From assembly GCA_928212115.1 (NCBI GenBank), contig CAKMRJ010005634.1:258067273-258131272 (forward strand): a stretch of DNA of 64,000 bases, read 5' to 3'. Position 1 is the stretch's first letter. Every line of letters starts with the position of its first letter. This stretch comes from Lactuca virosa (lineage: Eukaryota > Streptophyta > Magnoliopsida > Asterales > Asteraceae). Position numbers and translations under genes: made by a program. The notes under the pieces were generated by a model. It made no database searches. It was not told the DNA's origin and was given only the letters and a program-made list of their open reading frames with translations. Of the stretch, positions 1 to 10,265 are shown piece by piece.

Positions 1-601
1 GAAGCTGCCTATTTACCTGAAAGATCAAAAGGTTGATCAAGTCAAGAAGTTTGACTCTTCTTCAGGTAAAAGTCCACTATCTAACTCTGTTAAGTTTCTG
101 TTATGAGATTCTCATTACATGATGTGACTAGGTCACATGTTGATGCTTTAAGAATCAAAGAAAAGTGAAGAAACTTAAAGGAAGTACATGCTGATTCTGA
201 TCACGAAGATGGATTTCGATCGCATCAGAATTTTTGAGCTGTTACTTAGGAGTTATGATATATTGCTTATGAATAGATAACAACAAGTTTTAATATGCAT
301 TTGCACTGTAAGGATAAGTTTTTTCCGCAAAGTTTTGAAATAAAATAAAAGGTTTTAATTTTATATTTATTTTAAATATCCTTACAAGTTGCATTTGTGA
401 AAAATGGTTGTTTATATGATTCCATTGATAGCAATAATTGGAAAAAAAAAATGGACTTGATTCTTTCGTCTGTGGTAGTGTCATAATTTACCAAATAAGG
501 AAAGATTCTCATTCCCAAGGCTTCAGTTGGATAGAAACTTGGAATCATGCAAGTTGAATAGTATGATGAATGAGAACTTTCAAGCATTGGAAAATTAAGA
601 C

Positions 602-844
602 TTGTTCACATGGATGTGTGAATCAGGTGAAGGACTAAAGGGATCGAGTACACATTCTTGTGCACTGGTCATGTCCACCACAAAGCTCGTTAAGACTATT
701 CGTCATGATTTACTAAAGTTTAGTAAATATGGTTATACTTATAAGTTTAAGTATAATTCTGAAGCATTGGAAAAGTCTCGATGTATGGCAGAACGAATGA
801 GAAGAATCAAATTTGGCAGAAAGATAAAAGTTTCTCAAATCTGA
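602..844 (+). pseudogene. copia integrase relic (Copia-1)
   Basis: The frame reads K-Y-G-Y-T-Y-K-F-K then N-S-E-A-L-E-K and G-R-K-I-K-V-S. This matches the copia integrase core segment that in Copia-E reads K-Y-G-Y-I-Y-L-I-K then K-S-E-T-F-E-K and G-R-K-I-K-M-L. The frame stops just after G-R-K-I-K, before the second catalytic Asp (S-D-R-G-G-E-Y in Copia-E). The same relic with the same end point lies at 17103-17426 in Copia-2, and a related one at 51515-51994 in Copia-D. No flanking integrase zinc finger or C-terminal part is readable. It cannot encode a working enzyme. Confidence 0.75.
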
Positions 845-1713
845 AAAGATGGGAGAGTACTTTAGTATCATGTTTATGATCATCTTAATGATTAAGATAT
901 CATATCACAATTGATCCTCTAAGGTCATCTTAGTGCATTTTTATGACTAAGAAGAGGAGTCATGAATTGTTGAAATGGTTAAATCAAAAAGATGAGTCAT
1001 ACTTCGTTCCAAAACAATTCTTAGAGTCATACTCCAAGATTGTAACTTGAGTGATATATCTTAAAGAAGGTTTATTAACACTAGTCAAATGGAAGAGTAA
1101 AAGGTTATCTACTCTTGTACATTTGAAATTGGTAAGTTGTGATGTTTTGGATAAAACAGAGACCAACTTTGACCATGTGTGTGAAGTGTTTGTCTTGATA
1201 AAGAATCCGCACTATCTCTTGTATATTTTGGCAAGTGAGTCTTATATGTCAAGAGGACAGTGGGAGTCCTAAAGCTCTTGAAAGTTTCAAGACCTAATCA
1301 AGAATAAAACCTGGAATTCTTCACTAGCACACGACTTGAGGTGTATAACCTATCGTGTTGATATTTTTGTGCCTATTCAAGTTGACTTTGCATAGTAGTT
1401 CTGAGAGTTCTCCATTGGTTGCACAACTACTTGAAAGCTATGGCAGGCCCTTGTGCTGCTAGGTGGCAAGAACTTAAGATTGCACAAGTTCAATCCATAT
1501 GAGTTTGGATTTGTCACTAACCTTGTCTTGTGATTATGGTAGGAACTCATACACCATAAAAATCTAAATGTCATAAGGTTTCTCTCCGATTCATGAAAAT
1601 GATGGTGAGGAAACACTTTCACTAAGTAGTTTTTTTTTAAGTAAATAGTAATCTTTGCATTCTCAAAGTCGTTAGTAGAGTACACTAACATGGACTTATG
1701 AGAAATACCAAAG

Positions 1714-1774
1714 GTCTAACCAATTGAGACTATGATTACGGCATCCCTTTTCATAGTTCTTAAATTGTTTAGAC
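1714..1774 (+). repeat. loop-conserved hairpin H1 (Copia-1)
   Basis: Left arm GTCTAACCAATTGAG then ACTATGA pairs with the right arm TTCATAGT ... AATTGTTTAGAC. The loop TTACGGCATCCCT is at 1736-1748. The loop is shared with eight other hairpins in the window, while the stem differs from most of them. Confidence 0.8.
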
Positions 1775-2141
1775 ACTCCAGTGAGCTATTTACAATAAGG
1801 TGTATCATTTTGATAAAGTCTTATCAAAGCAATCTAGTATCAGAAATTTGAACTTTGGTAAGAAAGTCAATAAAGTATTGATTTGTAGAAGTCCACTAAT
1901 TTCTGAATACATGTCAAAGCTAGTGGGAGCATAAGTATTATGCTGATAATCATCATGTTAGTGGGAGCATGATAATTATGATAAGTATTGCAAGTTAGCA
2001 ATGTTAATTATAGAAAACAAAAGTTCAACTCGTGAGGTTGCAAGGGTTGAAAAAGTTGTTTTACTATAATTAAGGGAGAGGAAATTATACTTCATTTCAA
2101 TTCTAAAAGGCTTAGATTGAGATTTTAATCATTTTAGTCAA

Positions 2142-2143
<2 letters not shown>

Positions 2144-2192
<49 letters not shown>

Positions 2193-2212
2193 TATATATA
2201 TATATATATATA
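2144..2212. repeat. (AT)n microsatellite
   Basis: Near-pure TA dinucleotide tract inside Copia-1. A longer tract occupies a similar place in Copia-2 (18717-18832). Confidence 0.95.
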
Positions 2213-2260
2213 TGAATTTCATGTTGGATTGGTTCAACTTAAGGAAATTCTATATATTGC

Positions 2261-2317
2261 GTTCTCAAAATTCGGTTATGATTACGGCATCCCTCTTCAT
2301 AGTCAAATTTTGAAAAC
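2261..2317 (+). repeat. loop-conserved hairpin H2 (Copia-1)
   Basis: Arms GTTCTCAAAATTCGGTTATGA and TTCATAGTCAAATTTTGAAAAC are complementary apart from a few mismatches. The loop TTACGGCATCCCT is at 2282-2294. The equivalent in Copia-2 is at 18881-18938. Confidence 0.8.
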
Positions 2318-3960
2318 ATGGCAAACAAAAATTATTGTAGGAAAAGACTAGTCTAGAATCATGTCTTTATGTGAGACATCATGAATCGTGTCCCATTTGC
2401 TTTGGGTACAGGATCGATTACATGTGCTATAATATTTGTCCTTTCTAAAATTTTCCGAATGCCTAGGGCATTAAGAAGGGAAAAGGTCTAGAATTGGATA
2501 TGACTAAAAGGATTAAGCAATTGTCGAGGACAATCTAAGGTTTACCAAAGATTGGTTGCTTAAGGACAGTTGGAAGTATACTGTTAATATTGGAAGGACC
2601 ATATTGACATATTCTGAAAAGAGGCATCTCTCGTTCAGAAGTGAGTCAGAATGAGAATATGGAGTTGACTCCATAGGTGGAAGTTATATGTGTAAGATTA
2701 GAAAACTGAATGCAAGAAGGATATTCAAAGCAATGTGCTTTGATACTTCGTCTCCATGGAGTTGATCTCCATTGGAATAACCTGTAATGACTGATGACAA
2801 GTCTTTGTGACTTTGTACATATTCATTACAAGAGGGTCTGTGCATATAAGTTTAAAATCTAAACAGATTTTGGTAAATGTTAGGAATTTGGAATTCTTAT
2901 ATTTTTCGATAAGGATTTGGGGGTGTGAAAAGAGAATCATTGAAAGTACGTTCAATCGACATATTTCACAAAGTAAGGATCATAGACAAACATAGAGTGC
3001 ATTGCAAAGCTATTGTTTAGAAAACATAGTGTACATGCTTGGAGCGTGGGACAACTAGTGTTTTCTAAATTCAAGTATAAAGTTGATAAAACCGAAACAA
3101 TGAATAATGAGTAATCAGTATGGTGATAAATAATAAGTGTTTTATTTATATTCATAGTTTGATACCATATTAGATTCATTTATTCTTGTGTTTCATTTTG
3201 CATTTTTTGACTTCCAGAATAAACTAGGTTATTCTTCCTGAATGACTAAGTTATTCAAACCATCCACAGTCGGTCATATGTTGGAAGTAGATATGAATCA
3301 AGACTGTCATGGGTTGGCTTGTAGAGGTCCAAGTTGGTGGACAAAGCGGTGCTACAACACTCATGAGTGCTCATAAGTTCTGAGTATTGGATTCAACCCG
3401 CGCTCATTTGAATCACTTCATGGATTTTATCACGAGTGATCATGAGACGATAATATCATATATTCTTCAAACCTAGAGATATGAGTTGTTACTATGAGTT
3501 GATAGTACATTGATTGCACGAAAACGCATTGGTAACTCGATGTTATTTAAACGTGCCTTTGTGTATGATTCAACAAGTAGTAGAACAAGCCATATGAGTC
3601 GAAGTTTATCCATTCCTTTTACCTTCGGGATAAAAGCGATATCTGTGGGCCCCTCGATGATTTAGCGATGACACATGTGAGTGCTTGGCCAAGCCAGGAC
3701 TGATTTGATCTGTTCAATCAGTCAGTCGTCATAAATCGGAAATCGGGAAACAACAGATGGACAGAGAGAATGATTTATAATTCATGTCTCAGTCCATATG
3801 ATATCTAGAATGGAGGAATATATGATCCCTTATCTAATGGACAAGTCATTGACAAAGGTCAGAGATTATCGGGAAGGTCAGAGTTCGACGGAGGCTTTTG
3901 AGAGCTACGATTGCCAGTTGGTTCTTGAAGTCATACACAATAATAGTTTTAGACTTATCC

Positions 3961-3971
3961 AAGTGGGAGAC
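3961..3971 (+). promoter_or_regulatory. polypurine tract of Copia-1
   Basis: AAGTGGGAGAC immediately precedes the 3' LTR start TGTTGG. Copia-2, Copia-D and Copia-E have the same tract at the same place. In this class it primes plus-strand DNA synthesis. Confidence 0.85.
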
Positions 3972-4755
3972 TGTTGGATTAGTGTCTAAGTCATAACTAT
4001 ATTTGGTATGTACTTGACCCGACCAGGCATGGTCCATTTGGGTTGCATGGCATCATGCACTTGGATAGACTAAATGAGAGAAATAAGACACTTATGGTTA
4101 TTAATATATTATAAGTTCTAATATATTAATAATAAGAATAATAATATTTAATTAGCATTGATCAAGAATTAATTTAGAATTAATTATGTGATCAAAAGAA
4201 GACTAATTAAATATATGGGTTGATTGTGTAAATCATCCATAACTTATATAGTGGGCCAAAGCTCCATGGATAATCAAGTTGGGTTAAACCCATAGGATGC
4301 TTCATGGATGCTCCATGGAGGTTACTTGACCCATGGGTCATGGAAATGAAAGGTCATGACAATTAGGGTTTACATGGTGTAACCCTAATTGTAACATACT
4401 ATATAAGTATCATATTATTCACCAAAAACTTGGCACTAGTGTGGGAAAAAGAAGGGCTAGCCGATTTCTTGAAGTGTGGATTTCTCTCTAAGTTATTCCA
4501 AGAGCATTTGATGTTGTGTGAGCCATTTGAGGTGTCACATTTGAGGCACTAGGCACTCAAGCCCCATGGAGTCAAGCTACACTACAAAAGGTATGTATTA
4601 TATCTATATTATTACCCAAGTATCTATGATTGTATGCTAGATAGGGTAATACCTTGGAATATTAGCATTTGCATGTATATTAGAGAAAACATAGATCCAA
4701 GGTATTTAGGGTTGCATGTACACCATAGGAGTGTTAGAATGCTCAAAACCCAACA
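3972..4755 (+). mobile_element. 3' LTR of Copia-1
   Basis: It starts TGTTGGATTAG after the polypurine tract and ends AAAACCCAACA (784 bp), with the TG...CA ends of the class. The sequence downstream is the reverse transcriptase of gypsy element A, so Copia-1 inserted there. The 5' LTR and the left target repeat lie outside the window, so the duplication (right side GGTCG) cannot be confirmed. Confidence 0.9.
4400..4407 (+). promoter_or_regulatory. LTR TATA box
   Basis: TATATAAG within the Copia-1 LTR. The Copia-2 LTRs have the same octamer at 13944-13951 and 20985-20992. It is the likely core promoter; the transcription start is not determined. Confidence 0.6.
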
Positions 4756-6338
4756 GGTCGGTGATCGTTTTCATTGATGATATCCTGGTCTATTCTAAGA
4801 CCAGGGACCAACACGAACAGCACTTAAGGGAGGTGCTGGAGACCCTATGGGTGGAGAAGTTGTATGCCAAGTTCTCCAAGTGTGATTTTTGGTTGTGAGA
4901 GGTACAATTCTTGGGGCATATCATCAACTAGGAGGGTATTTCGATTGATCCTACCAAGGTTGAGGCTGTGATGCGGTGGGAAGTACCGTAGAATGCATCA
5001 GAGATTCGTAGCTTCTTGGGTTTAGCGGGTTATTATCGGAGATTTATTCAGGACTTCTACAAGATTGTTGTGCCATTCACATGACTAACCAAGAAGAATG
5101 TGCCATTGACATCTTCGTCTTGACTATTGGTGGCCCTGTATGAAGCGGGATGTAGCAGGGTATGTGGAGCGGTGCTTGACATGTAGGAAGGTCAAGGCCG
5201 AGCACCAGAGGCCACACGGCAAGATGCAGCCGTTAGATATTCCTATGTGGAAATGGGAAGATATTACCATGGATTTCATCACCAAACTTCCCAGGACCGC
5301 GCAGGGAGTGGATTCCATATGGTTCGTCGTGGATCGATTAACCAAGAGTGCCTATTTCATACCGATCCAGGAGAGTATATCGGCCGAGAAGCTGGCCGAC
5401 ATCTACATTCGAGAGGTGGTGGCTCGGCATGGAGTGCGAGTCTCCATGATTTCCGACAGAGATGTGCGATTTACTTCCAGATTTTGGATGAAATTCCATG
5501 ACGAGTTGGGTACTCGTCTACACTTTAGCACCGCTTTTCACCCGCAGACGGATGGACAGAGCGAGCGGACCATCCAGACTCTGGAGAATATGTTGCGGTC
5601 ATGTGTGCTAGACTTCGGTGGTAGTTGGGATACGTATCTCCCATTAGCTGAGTTCTCCTACAACAACAGCTACCACGCGAGTATCGATCGTCCTCCCTTT
5701 GATATGTTATACGGGAGGAAGTGCAGGACCCCGATATGTTGGGGTGAGGTGGACCAGAGGGTCATGGGGAGCACCGAAGTGGTGCTCAAGACGACAGAGA
5801 GGATTCAGCAGGTCAGGAGCAGGCTTCAGACTGCTCAGAGTCGGCAGAAAAGTTATGCCGACAAGCGCCGCTCGGACCTGGAGTTCCAGTTCGGGGATAT
5901 GGTCCTCCTGAAGGTGTCGCCATCGAAGGGCATCATCCGATTCAGGAAGCGGGGCAAGCTGGGCCCCAGGTATATTGGATCCTTCAGGGTTATAGCCCGG
6001 GTGGGCAAGGTGGCGTATAGGCTAGATCTGCCAGTGGAACTCAATCAGATCCATAGCACTTTCCATGTCTCCCAGCTGCGGAAGTGCTTGGGGGATGACT
6101 CGGCAGTGGTACCTCTTGAGGATATTCAGGTGGATGACAGCCTGAACTACATTGAGTGGCCTGTGGCGATCCTCGACCGGAAGTCGAAGGATCTGAGGAC
6201 AAGAGGATCGAGCTGGTGAAGGTGCAATGGCAGCACCGAAAGGGCTCGGAATGGACGTGGGAGCCGGAGGACGAGATGATGGAGCATTACCCAGAGCTTT
6301 TTCAGGATCGAGCAGCAGACTTCGAGGACGAAGTCTAA
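4756..6338 (+). pseudogene. gypsy A pol fragment: RT, integrase, chromodomain (Tekay-like chromovirus)
   Basis: The first part encodes the reverse-transcriptase catalytic motif V-F-I-D-D-I-L-V-Y-S and continues, with several stops, through F-L-G-H-I-I-N and F-L-G-L-A-G-Y-Y-R-R-F. Near 5118-5130 it jumps straight to the integrase zinc-finger end (V-E-R-C-L-T-C-R-K), so the RNase H region is deleted. From 5140 to 6219 there is a long open frame with the integrase core: Asp in M-D-F-I-T-K-L-P, Asp in I-S-D-R-D-V-R-F, Glu in S-E-R-T-I-Q-T-L-E. A C-terminal G-K-L-G-P-R-Y-I-G-S-F segment follows. A frameshift near 6190 moves to a frame ending in a chromodomain (V-Q-W, then E-W-T-W-E-P-E), which marks the chromovirus branch of Ty3/gypsy. 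Copia-1 cut off the 5' side. The element is dead. Confidence 0.92.
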
Positions 6339-6341
6339 AAT

Positions 6342-6353
6342 AAGTGGGGGAGA
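6342..6353 (+). promoter_or_regulatory. polypurine tract of gypsy A
   Basis: AAGTGGGGGAGA lies between the pol end and the LTR start TGTAGCACC. Gypsy B has the same tract before its own LTR. Confidence 0.8.
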
Positions 6354-6415
6354 TTTGTAGCACCCAGTTCCTGGTACGTATTTTCATTCAAGTAATTATA
6401 ACATTTTGGCCTGGG

Positions 6416-6517
6416 ACTCGGCGAGTTGAAGGTCCAACTCGTCGAGTAGAATCGACTTTGGACACGGGAGTTTAGTGACCTACTCGACGAGTCGGCGAAC
6501 CGACTCGACGAGTAGTT
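6416..6517. repeat. ACTCGNCGAGT palindrome zone 1, LTR A
   Basis: Several copies of the 11-bp near-palindrome, for example at 6416-6426 and 6437-6447, lie upstream of the TATA box. Comparable zones precede the TATA box in LTR B (10304-10405) and the corresponding region in LTR F (28449-28560). Confidence 0.9.
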
Positions 6518-6556
6518 GTTGTTTGGACAAAACCCTAAATCTGAGGGATTGCACCC

Positions 6557-6564
6557 TATTTAAA
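6557..6564 (+). promoter_or_regulatory. candidate LTR A TATA box
   Basis: TATTTAAA about 200 bp into the LTR, just after the palindrome zone and an AACCCTAA stretch. The aligned place in LTR B is TATATAAA at 10446-10453. Confidence 0.5.
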
Positions 6565-6995
6565 CGTCTTAATACAGCCTCCATCGTCCCTTATGCTCCC
6601 AGAACACCTCATACTGAAACCTTAATCGTTTTGTGAGATCTAAGGCCCTTTTTGGTGATTTTGGTGGTTTGTGATCACAAGAAAGAAGGAAAACCTTGAG
6701 GAGCCAAGAGGAAACCAGAAGATTTCGAGTTTGTGCAGCATCTATAGTTCCTTAGAGGTATAAAGCTTATACCTTGTTCATTCATATTCTAGATCCCTTT
6801 TGGAGTGAATTAGGGCTTTTAGGAACCATTTTTGGTGACCAATCATGAGTGCAAGCATGGTTGGGGGTTAAGACTCCAGATCCAAGGTCCTTAGGGGACT
6901 ACATGGCCTAAAGTGGCCAACTTTGTAGCCATAGAGAGCCACATGCACCTTTAGACCTCATTTTTGGGTCCATTAAGCTTATACTCCCATGCATG

Positions 6996-7020
6996 CACGT
7001 AAAGTTCATAACTTTACGTG
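6996..7020. repeat. conserved 11-bp hairpin, LTR A
   Basis: CACGTAAAGTT, loop CAT, AACTTTACGTG. The same perfect arms occur in LTR B (10891-10915, loop TGC) and LTR F (29038-29062, loop AGC). Confidence 0.9.
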
Positions 7021-7103
7021 CTAGATCGATTTGAGAAGCCCAGATCTGTCTTTTGGATGAGTGTTGTACATCAGAAATCGAGATATAAGACTTCGACAAC
7101 ACC

Positions 7104-7550
7104 GACTCGTCGAGTTGTTCTTGGAACTCGGCGAGTCCAGGGCTTGAGTCCCCAGTCTGTTGAGGTTCAAAGGAACCCAGTTGAGTGTTAGAAGGGTCTT
7201 AGAGGGGTCCAGGGGAGTGACTCAACATATTTGACTTAGCCATGGACCTGGGAATCATAGGACTCAGGGAGTGTATGAACAGACTCGGCGAGTCCAAGGC
7301 AATCTCCCAACCCTTTGAAGATGGACTTGACGAGTTGTTCATACAACTCGGTGAGTCACAGACTGGACATGTTCATAGGATGAAGGTGAACTCGACGAGT
7401 TGCTCATACAACTCGGCGAGTCGGATGAAGGTTCATTTGATGATATTATAGAAGGAGAACTCGTCGAGTCTTTGCTAAACTCGACGAGTAGAGGAAGGGG
7501 ACAAATGAAAGAATAGGGACTCAGCGAGTTGGCGGCCCAACTCGGCGAGT
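7104..7550. repeat. ACTCGNCGAGT palindrome zone 2, LTR A
   Basis: About ten exact or one-mismatch copies of ACTCGNCGAGT, often in pairs about 15-25 bp apart. The equivalent zones are at 10998-11210 in LTR B and 29145-29440 in LTR F. Confidence 0.88.
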
Positions 7551-7565
7551 CAGGTCAATTGGAAG

Positions 7566-7619
7566 TTGACTTTGACCAGGATATTGACTTTGACCAGGGG
7601 TAAAATAGTCATTTTACCC
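7566..7619 (+). promoter_or_regulatory. W-box cluster plus GGGTAAAAT hairpin, LTR A
   Basis: There are four TTGACY hexamers (7566, 7572, 7584, 7590), the core of WRKY transcription-factor sites. A 9-bp hairpin follows at once: GGGTAAAAT (7598-7606), loop AGTC, ATTTTACCC (7611-7619). LTR F has the same arrangement at 29449-29526. Binding is inference. Confidence 0.6.
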
Positions 7620-7864
7620 TAAGAATAGTTATCAGCTTCTGACTAAGTGTCTTTATGGGAATTATAGCCGGAGAATTGCCGGAGCAGCAGATAGAGACTT
7701 CTCACTCGGATTGACAGCATTCATTCATACGAGCTGAGTTACCTTCCAGTAGTGGTGGGTCTACGGCCACAATGTCGGCCCACCAGTAGGAGTTGTATGT
7801 TAGATGATTGTCTTTGTGATGTTCATCTAGGTTTGCTACTACCTGATATGTTATATGTTGGCAT

Positions 7865-8170
7865 GATATGTTATATGTGATAGTGGTAGTAGGGGGAGAA
7901 TAGTCCCCAAGTTCGGTCGTTAGGACCGAAGGGTAGGTCGGACACCCCAGATATGTCTGATAGTATGTTTATGTTATGATATATGTGATAGTAGCAGTAG
8001 GGGTGGAATAGTCCCCGAGGTTCAGTTGTTAGGACCGATGGGTAGGTCAGCACCCCAGAACGTCTTGACACGGGTAGGTCGGCACCCTAGAATGGTCGTA
8101 CCGGGTAGGTCGGCACCCCATAATGGTCGTACCGGGTAGGTCGGGCACCCCAGAATTGTCCGGCAGTATG
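7865..8170 (+). repeat. LTR A minisatellite (GGGTAGGTCGGCACCCC unit)
   Basis: Imperfect tandem copies of a unit around GGGTAGGTCGGCACCCC, plus a longer unit with AGTCCCC and GGACCGA, fill the slot between the conserved ACGGCCACAATGTCGGCCC segment and the conserved GTTTCAGGTAC segment. Confidence 0.85.
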
Positions 8171-8496
8171 TAGGCTATGTGGTTGTATGCTATGTGGTTC
8201 GATGTGGGAACTTACTAAGCTTCATGCTTACAGTTTTCAGTTTTGTTTCAGGTACCTCTTCAGTGAAGGGGAAGGAGCCGGCGCGGTAGCTGCACATCAT
8301 ACACACACATTGGATTTCCGTACTATGAGATTTCTTGGGATTGTACTCTGACATTGTTACTAATTTTATCATACGATTTCAGACCTGAGATTATGGTTTT
8401 ACGAAATGATATGACTTGATGATGTTTTCTTATAATTGTTTTCTAAATCGTTATATCAAAATTGAAATTTTTGGACTCAAAATTTGGGATGTTACA

Positions 8497-10209
8497 GTTA
8501 AAGCCACATGAGGTGAATTACCCTACTCATGATCTGGAACTGGGGGCAGTGGTGTTTGCCCTCAATAGTTGGGGGCATTACTTGTACGGAGTGCGGTGTA
8601 CCATTTACACTGACCACAAAAGTCTAAAGTATTTGATGGACCAACAGAACCTCTACATGCGACAAAGAAGGTGGTTGGACGTGCTAAAAGACTATGATTG
8701 CAAGATTCTATACCACCCTGGGAAGGCCAACGTACTGGTCGATACCTTGAGCCGTAAGACGGTAGTTTCCCCGATTGGGAGTGTATGTTTGAGGATGAGG
8801 GTGATCTCTCCATTGTTGGAGATGATCAAGGAGGCTCAGGTTGAGGGAGTGAAGAAAGAGAATTGGAAGGTAGAGACTAGAGAGGATCCGAGGACAATAT
8901 CCTCTTGACCCAGTGTGGCCGGGTGTGGGTACCGGTGACCGGGGGAGTGAGAAAAAAAAATATAGTAGAGGAAGCGCATAAGTCCAAGTTCTCTATACAT
9001 CCAGGAGCTACGAAAATGTATAGGCACTTGAGGTTGAGTTATTTGTGGCCATGCATGAAGTGGGAAATTGCTTGGTTTATAGAGCGGTGCTTGACTTGCA
9101 GGAAGGTCAATGCCGAGCATCAGCGGCCTCATGGTAAGGTCCAGCCGCTACCCATTCCCATGTGGAAGTGGGAGGAGATCACGATGGACTTCATTACGAA
9201 GTTGCCAAGGACGGCGAGGGGTGTGGATGCCATATGGGTGATTGTGGATAGACTGACGAAGAGTGCACATTTCATTCTGATATCCGAAAGTATATCCGCA
9301 GAGAAGTTGGCAGATATTTACGTGCGTGAGGTGGTGGCTAGATATGGGGTGCCTGTGTTGGTAGTTTCTGACCGCGATGTTCAGTTTACATCTAGGTTCT
9401 GGAAGAAATTCTACGAGGAGCTGGGAACTCAGCTACATTTTAGCACGGCGTACCACCCCCAGACCGACGATCAGAGTGAGAGAACGATCCAGACACTGGA
9501 AGATATGTTGCGGGCATGCGTGTTAGATTTTGGAGGGAGTTAGGATACGTATCTCCCACTGGCAGAGTTTTCGTACAATAACAGTTATCATACCAGTATC
9601 GACCGAGCTCCGTTTGAGATGTTATATGGTCGGAGGTGTAGGACCCCGGTTTGTTGGGATGAGGTTGGGCACCGGGTCATGGGAAGCATTGAGGTTGTGC
9701 TCAAGACCACCGGATTGATTCAGCAGGTGCGCGATCGGTTGCGCGTCGCGCAGAGCCGTATGAAAAGCTATGCCGACGCACGGCGATCATATTTTGAGTT
9801 TCAGGTGGGGAATTTCGTGTTGCTGAAGGTGTCGCCCTGGAAAGGGATCATCAGGTTTAGGAAGAGGGGCAAGCTGGGGCCTCGGTATATAGGCTCGTTT
9901 AGGATCACGGACCGGGTGGGCAAAGTGGCATATCGCTTGGATCTGCCAGAGGAGCTTAGCCAGATTCACAACACATTCCATGTGTCACAACTTCAGAAGT
10001 GTGTCACAGATGAGGCTGCGGTTGTCTCGTTGGGCGATATCCAGGTGGACGAGAGCTTGAACTACATTGAGAAGCCCGTTTCCATTCTGGATAGGAAGAC
10101 GAAGGTTCTTCGTAATAAGGAAGTAAGACTGGTGAAAGTACAATGGCGGCATTGGAGAGGCTCCGAATGGACTTGGGAGCCGGAAGAGGAGATGCGAGAG
10201 AACTATTAG
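8497..10209 (+). pseudogene. gypsy B pol fragment: RNase H, integrase, chromodomain
   Basis: It starts inside RNase H (L-K-P-H-E-V-N-Y-P-T-H-D-L-E-L) and runs through Y-T-D-H-K-S-L-K-Y-L and Y-H-P-G-K-A-N-V to about 8885. After a frame change at ~8885-8905 the integrase follows: HHCC finger (H-P-G-A-T-K-M-Y-R-H, then I-E-R-C-L-T-C), Asp in M-D-F-I-T-K-L-P, Asp in V-S-D-R-D-V-Q-F, Glu in S-E-R-T-I-Q-T-L-E. A TGG-to-TAG stop at 9541-9543 splits it. The frame then continues 9619-10209 to a chromodomain (E-W-T-W-E-P-E). It is closely related to gypsy A but not identical. RT, protease and gag are absent from the window because A replaces the upstream junction. Confidence 0.92.
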
Positions 10210-10251
10210 GAAGTATTCGTTTCGCCAGACTTCGAGGATGAAGTCTAGTTC

Positions 10252-10263
10252 AAGTGGGGGAGA
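10252..10263 (+). promoter_or_regulatory. polypurine tract of gypsy B
   Basis: AAGTGGGGGAGA, three bases before TGTAACACCTGG. Confidence 0.8.
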
Positions 10264-10265
10264 CT

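Larger units (their letters stand above)
1..3971 (+). mobile_element. Copia-1: internal region of a non-autonomous Ty1/copia-like element, 5' part outside window
   Basis: Collinear with the 3' half of Copia-2 (16600-20549) and, in reverse, of Copia-D (48631-52560). It opens with the tail of a gag zinc knuckle (the relic reads E-A-A-Y-L-P-E-R, where Copia-2 reads K-R-S-C-P-D-Y-L). A decayed integrase relic, two loop-conserved hairpins and an AT repeat follow. It ends in the polypurine tract AAGTGGGAGAC that abuts the 3' LTR. No reverse transcriptase or RNase H can be read in any frame, so the element could only have moved with help from another. The order gag tail, integrase relic, long non-coding part, PPT, LTR is seen directly; the non-autonomous status is inference. 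Confidence 0.8.
6356..8496 (+). mobile_element. 3' LTR of gypsy A (2141 bp)
   Basis: It runs from TGTAGCACCCAG to GGGATGTTACA, the imperfect TGTAACA/TGTTACA ends of this gypsy group. It contains two zones of ACTCGNCGAGT palindromes, a TATA box, an 11-bp hairpin, a W-box cluster beside a second hairpin, and a minisatellite. The sequence resumes at 8497 inside an RNase H reading frame of another gypsy copy, which suggests that A was inserted in B. The 5' flank is not in the window, so the target duplication (right side GTTAA) is unverified. Confidence 0.88.

Noticed and set aside
5247..5911. Frames of 70-84 codons overlapping the gypsy A integrase
   Set aside because: Shadow frames of the integrase, which has all catalytic residues in another frame.
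6416..8170. CRISPR-like interpretation of the spaced ACTCGNCGAGT motifs
   Set aside because: Spacing is irregular, the repeats are too short and lie in retroelement LTRs of a plant genome.
8562..9132. Minus-strand frames of 83-98 codons
   Set aside because: Antisense to the RNase H and integrase of gypsy B.
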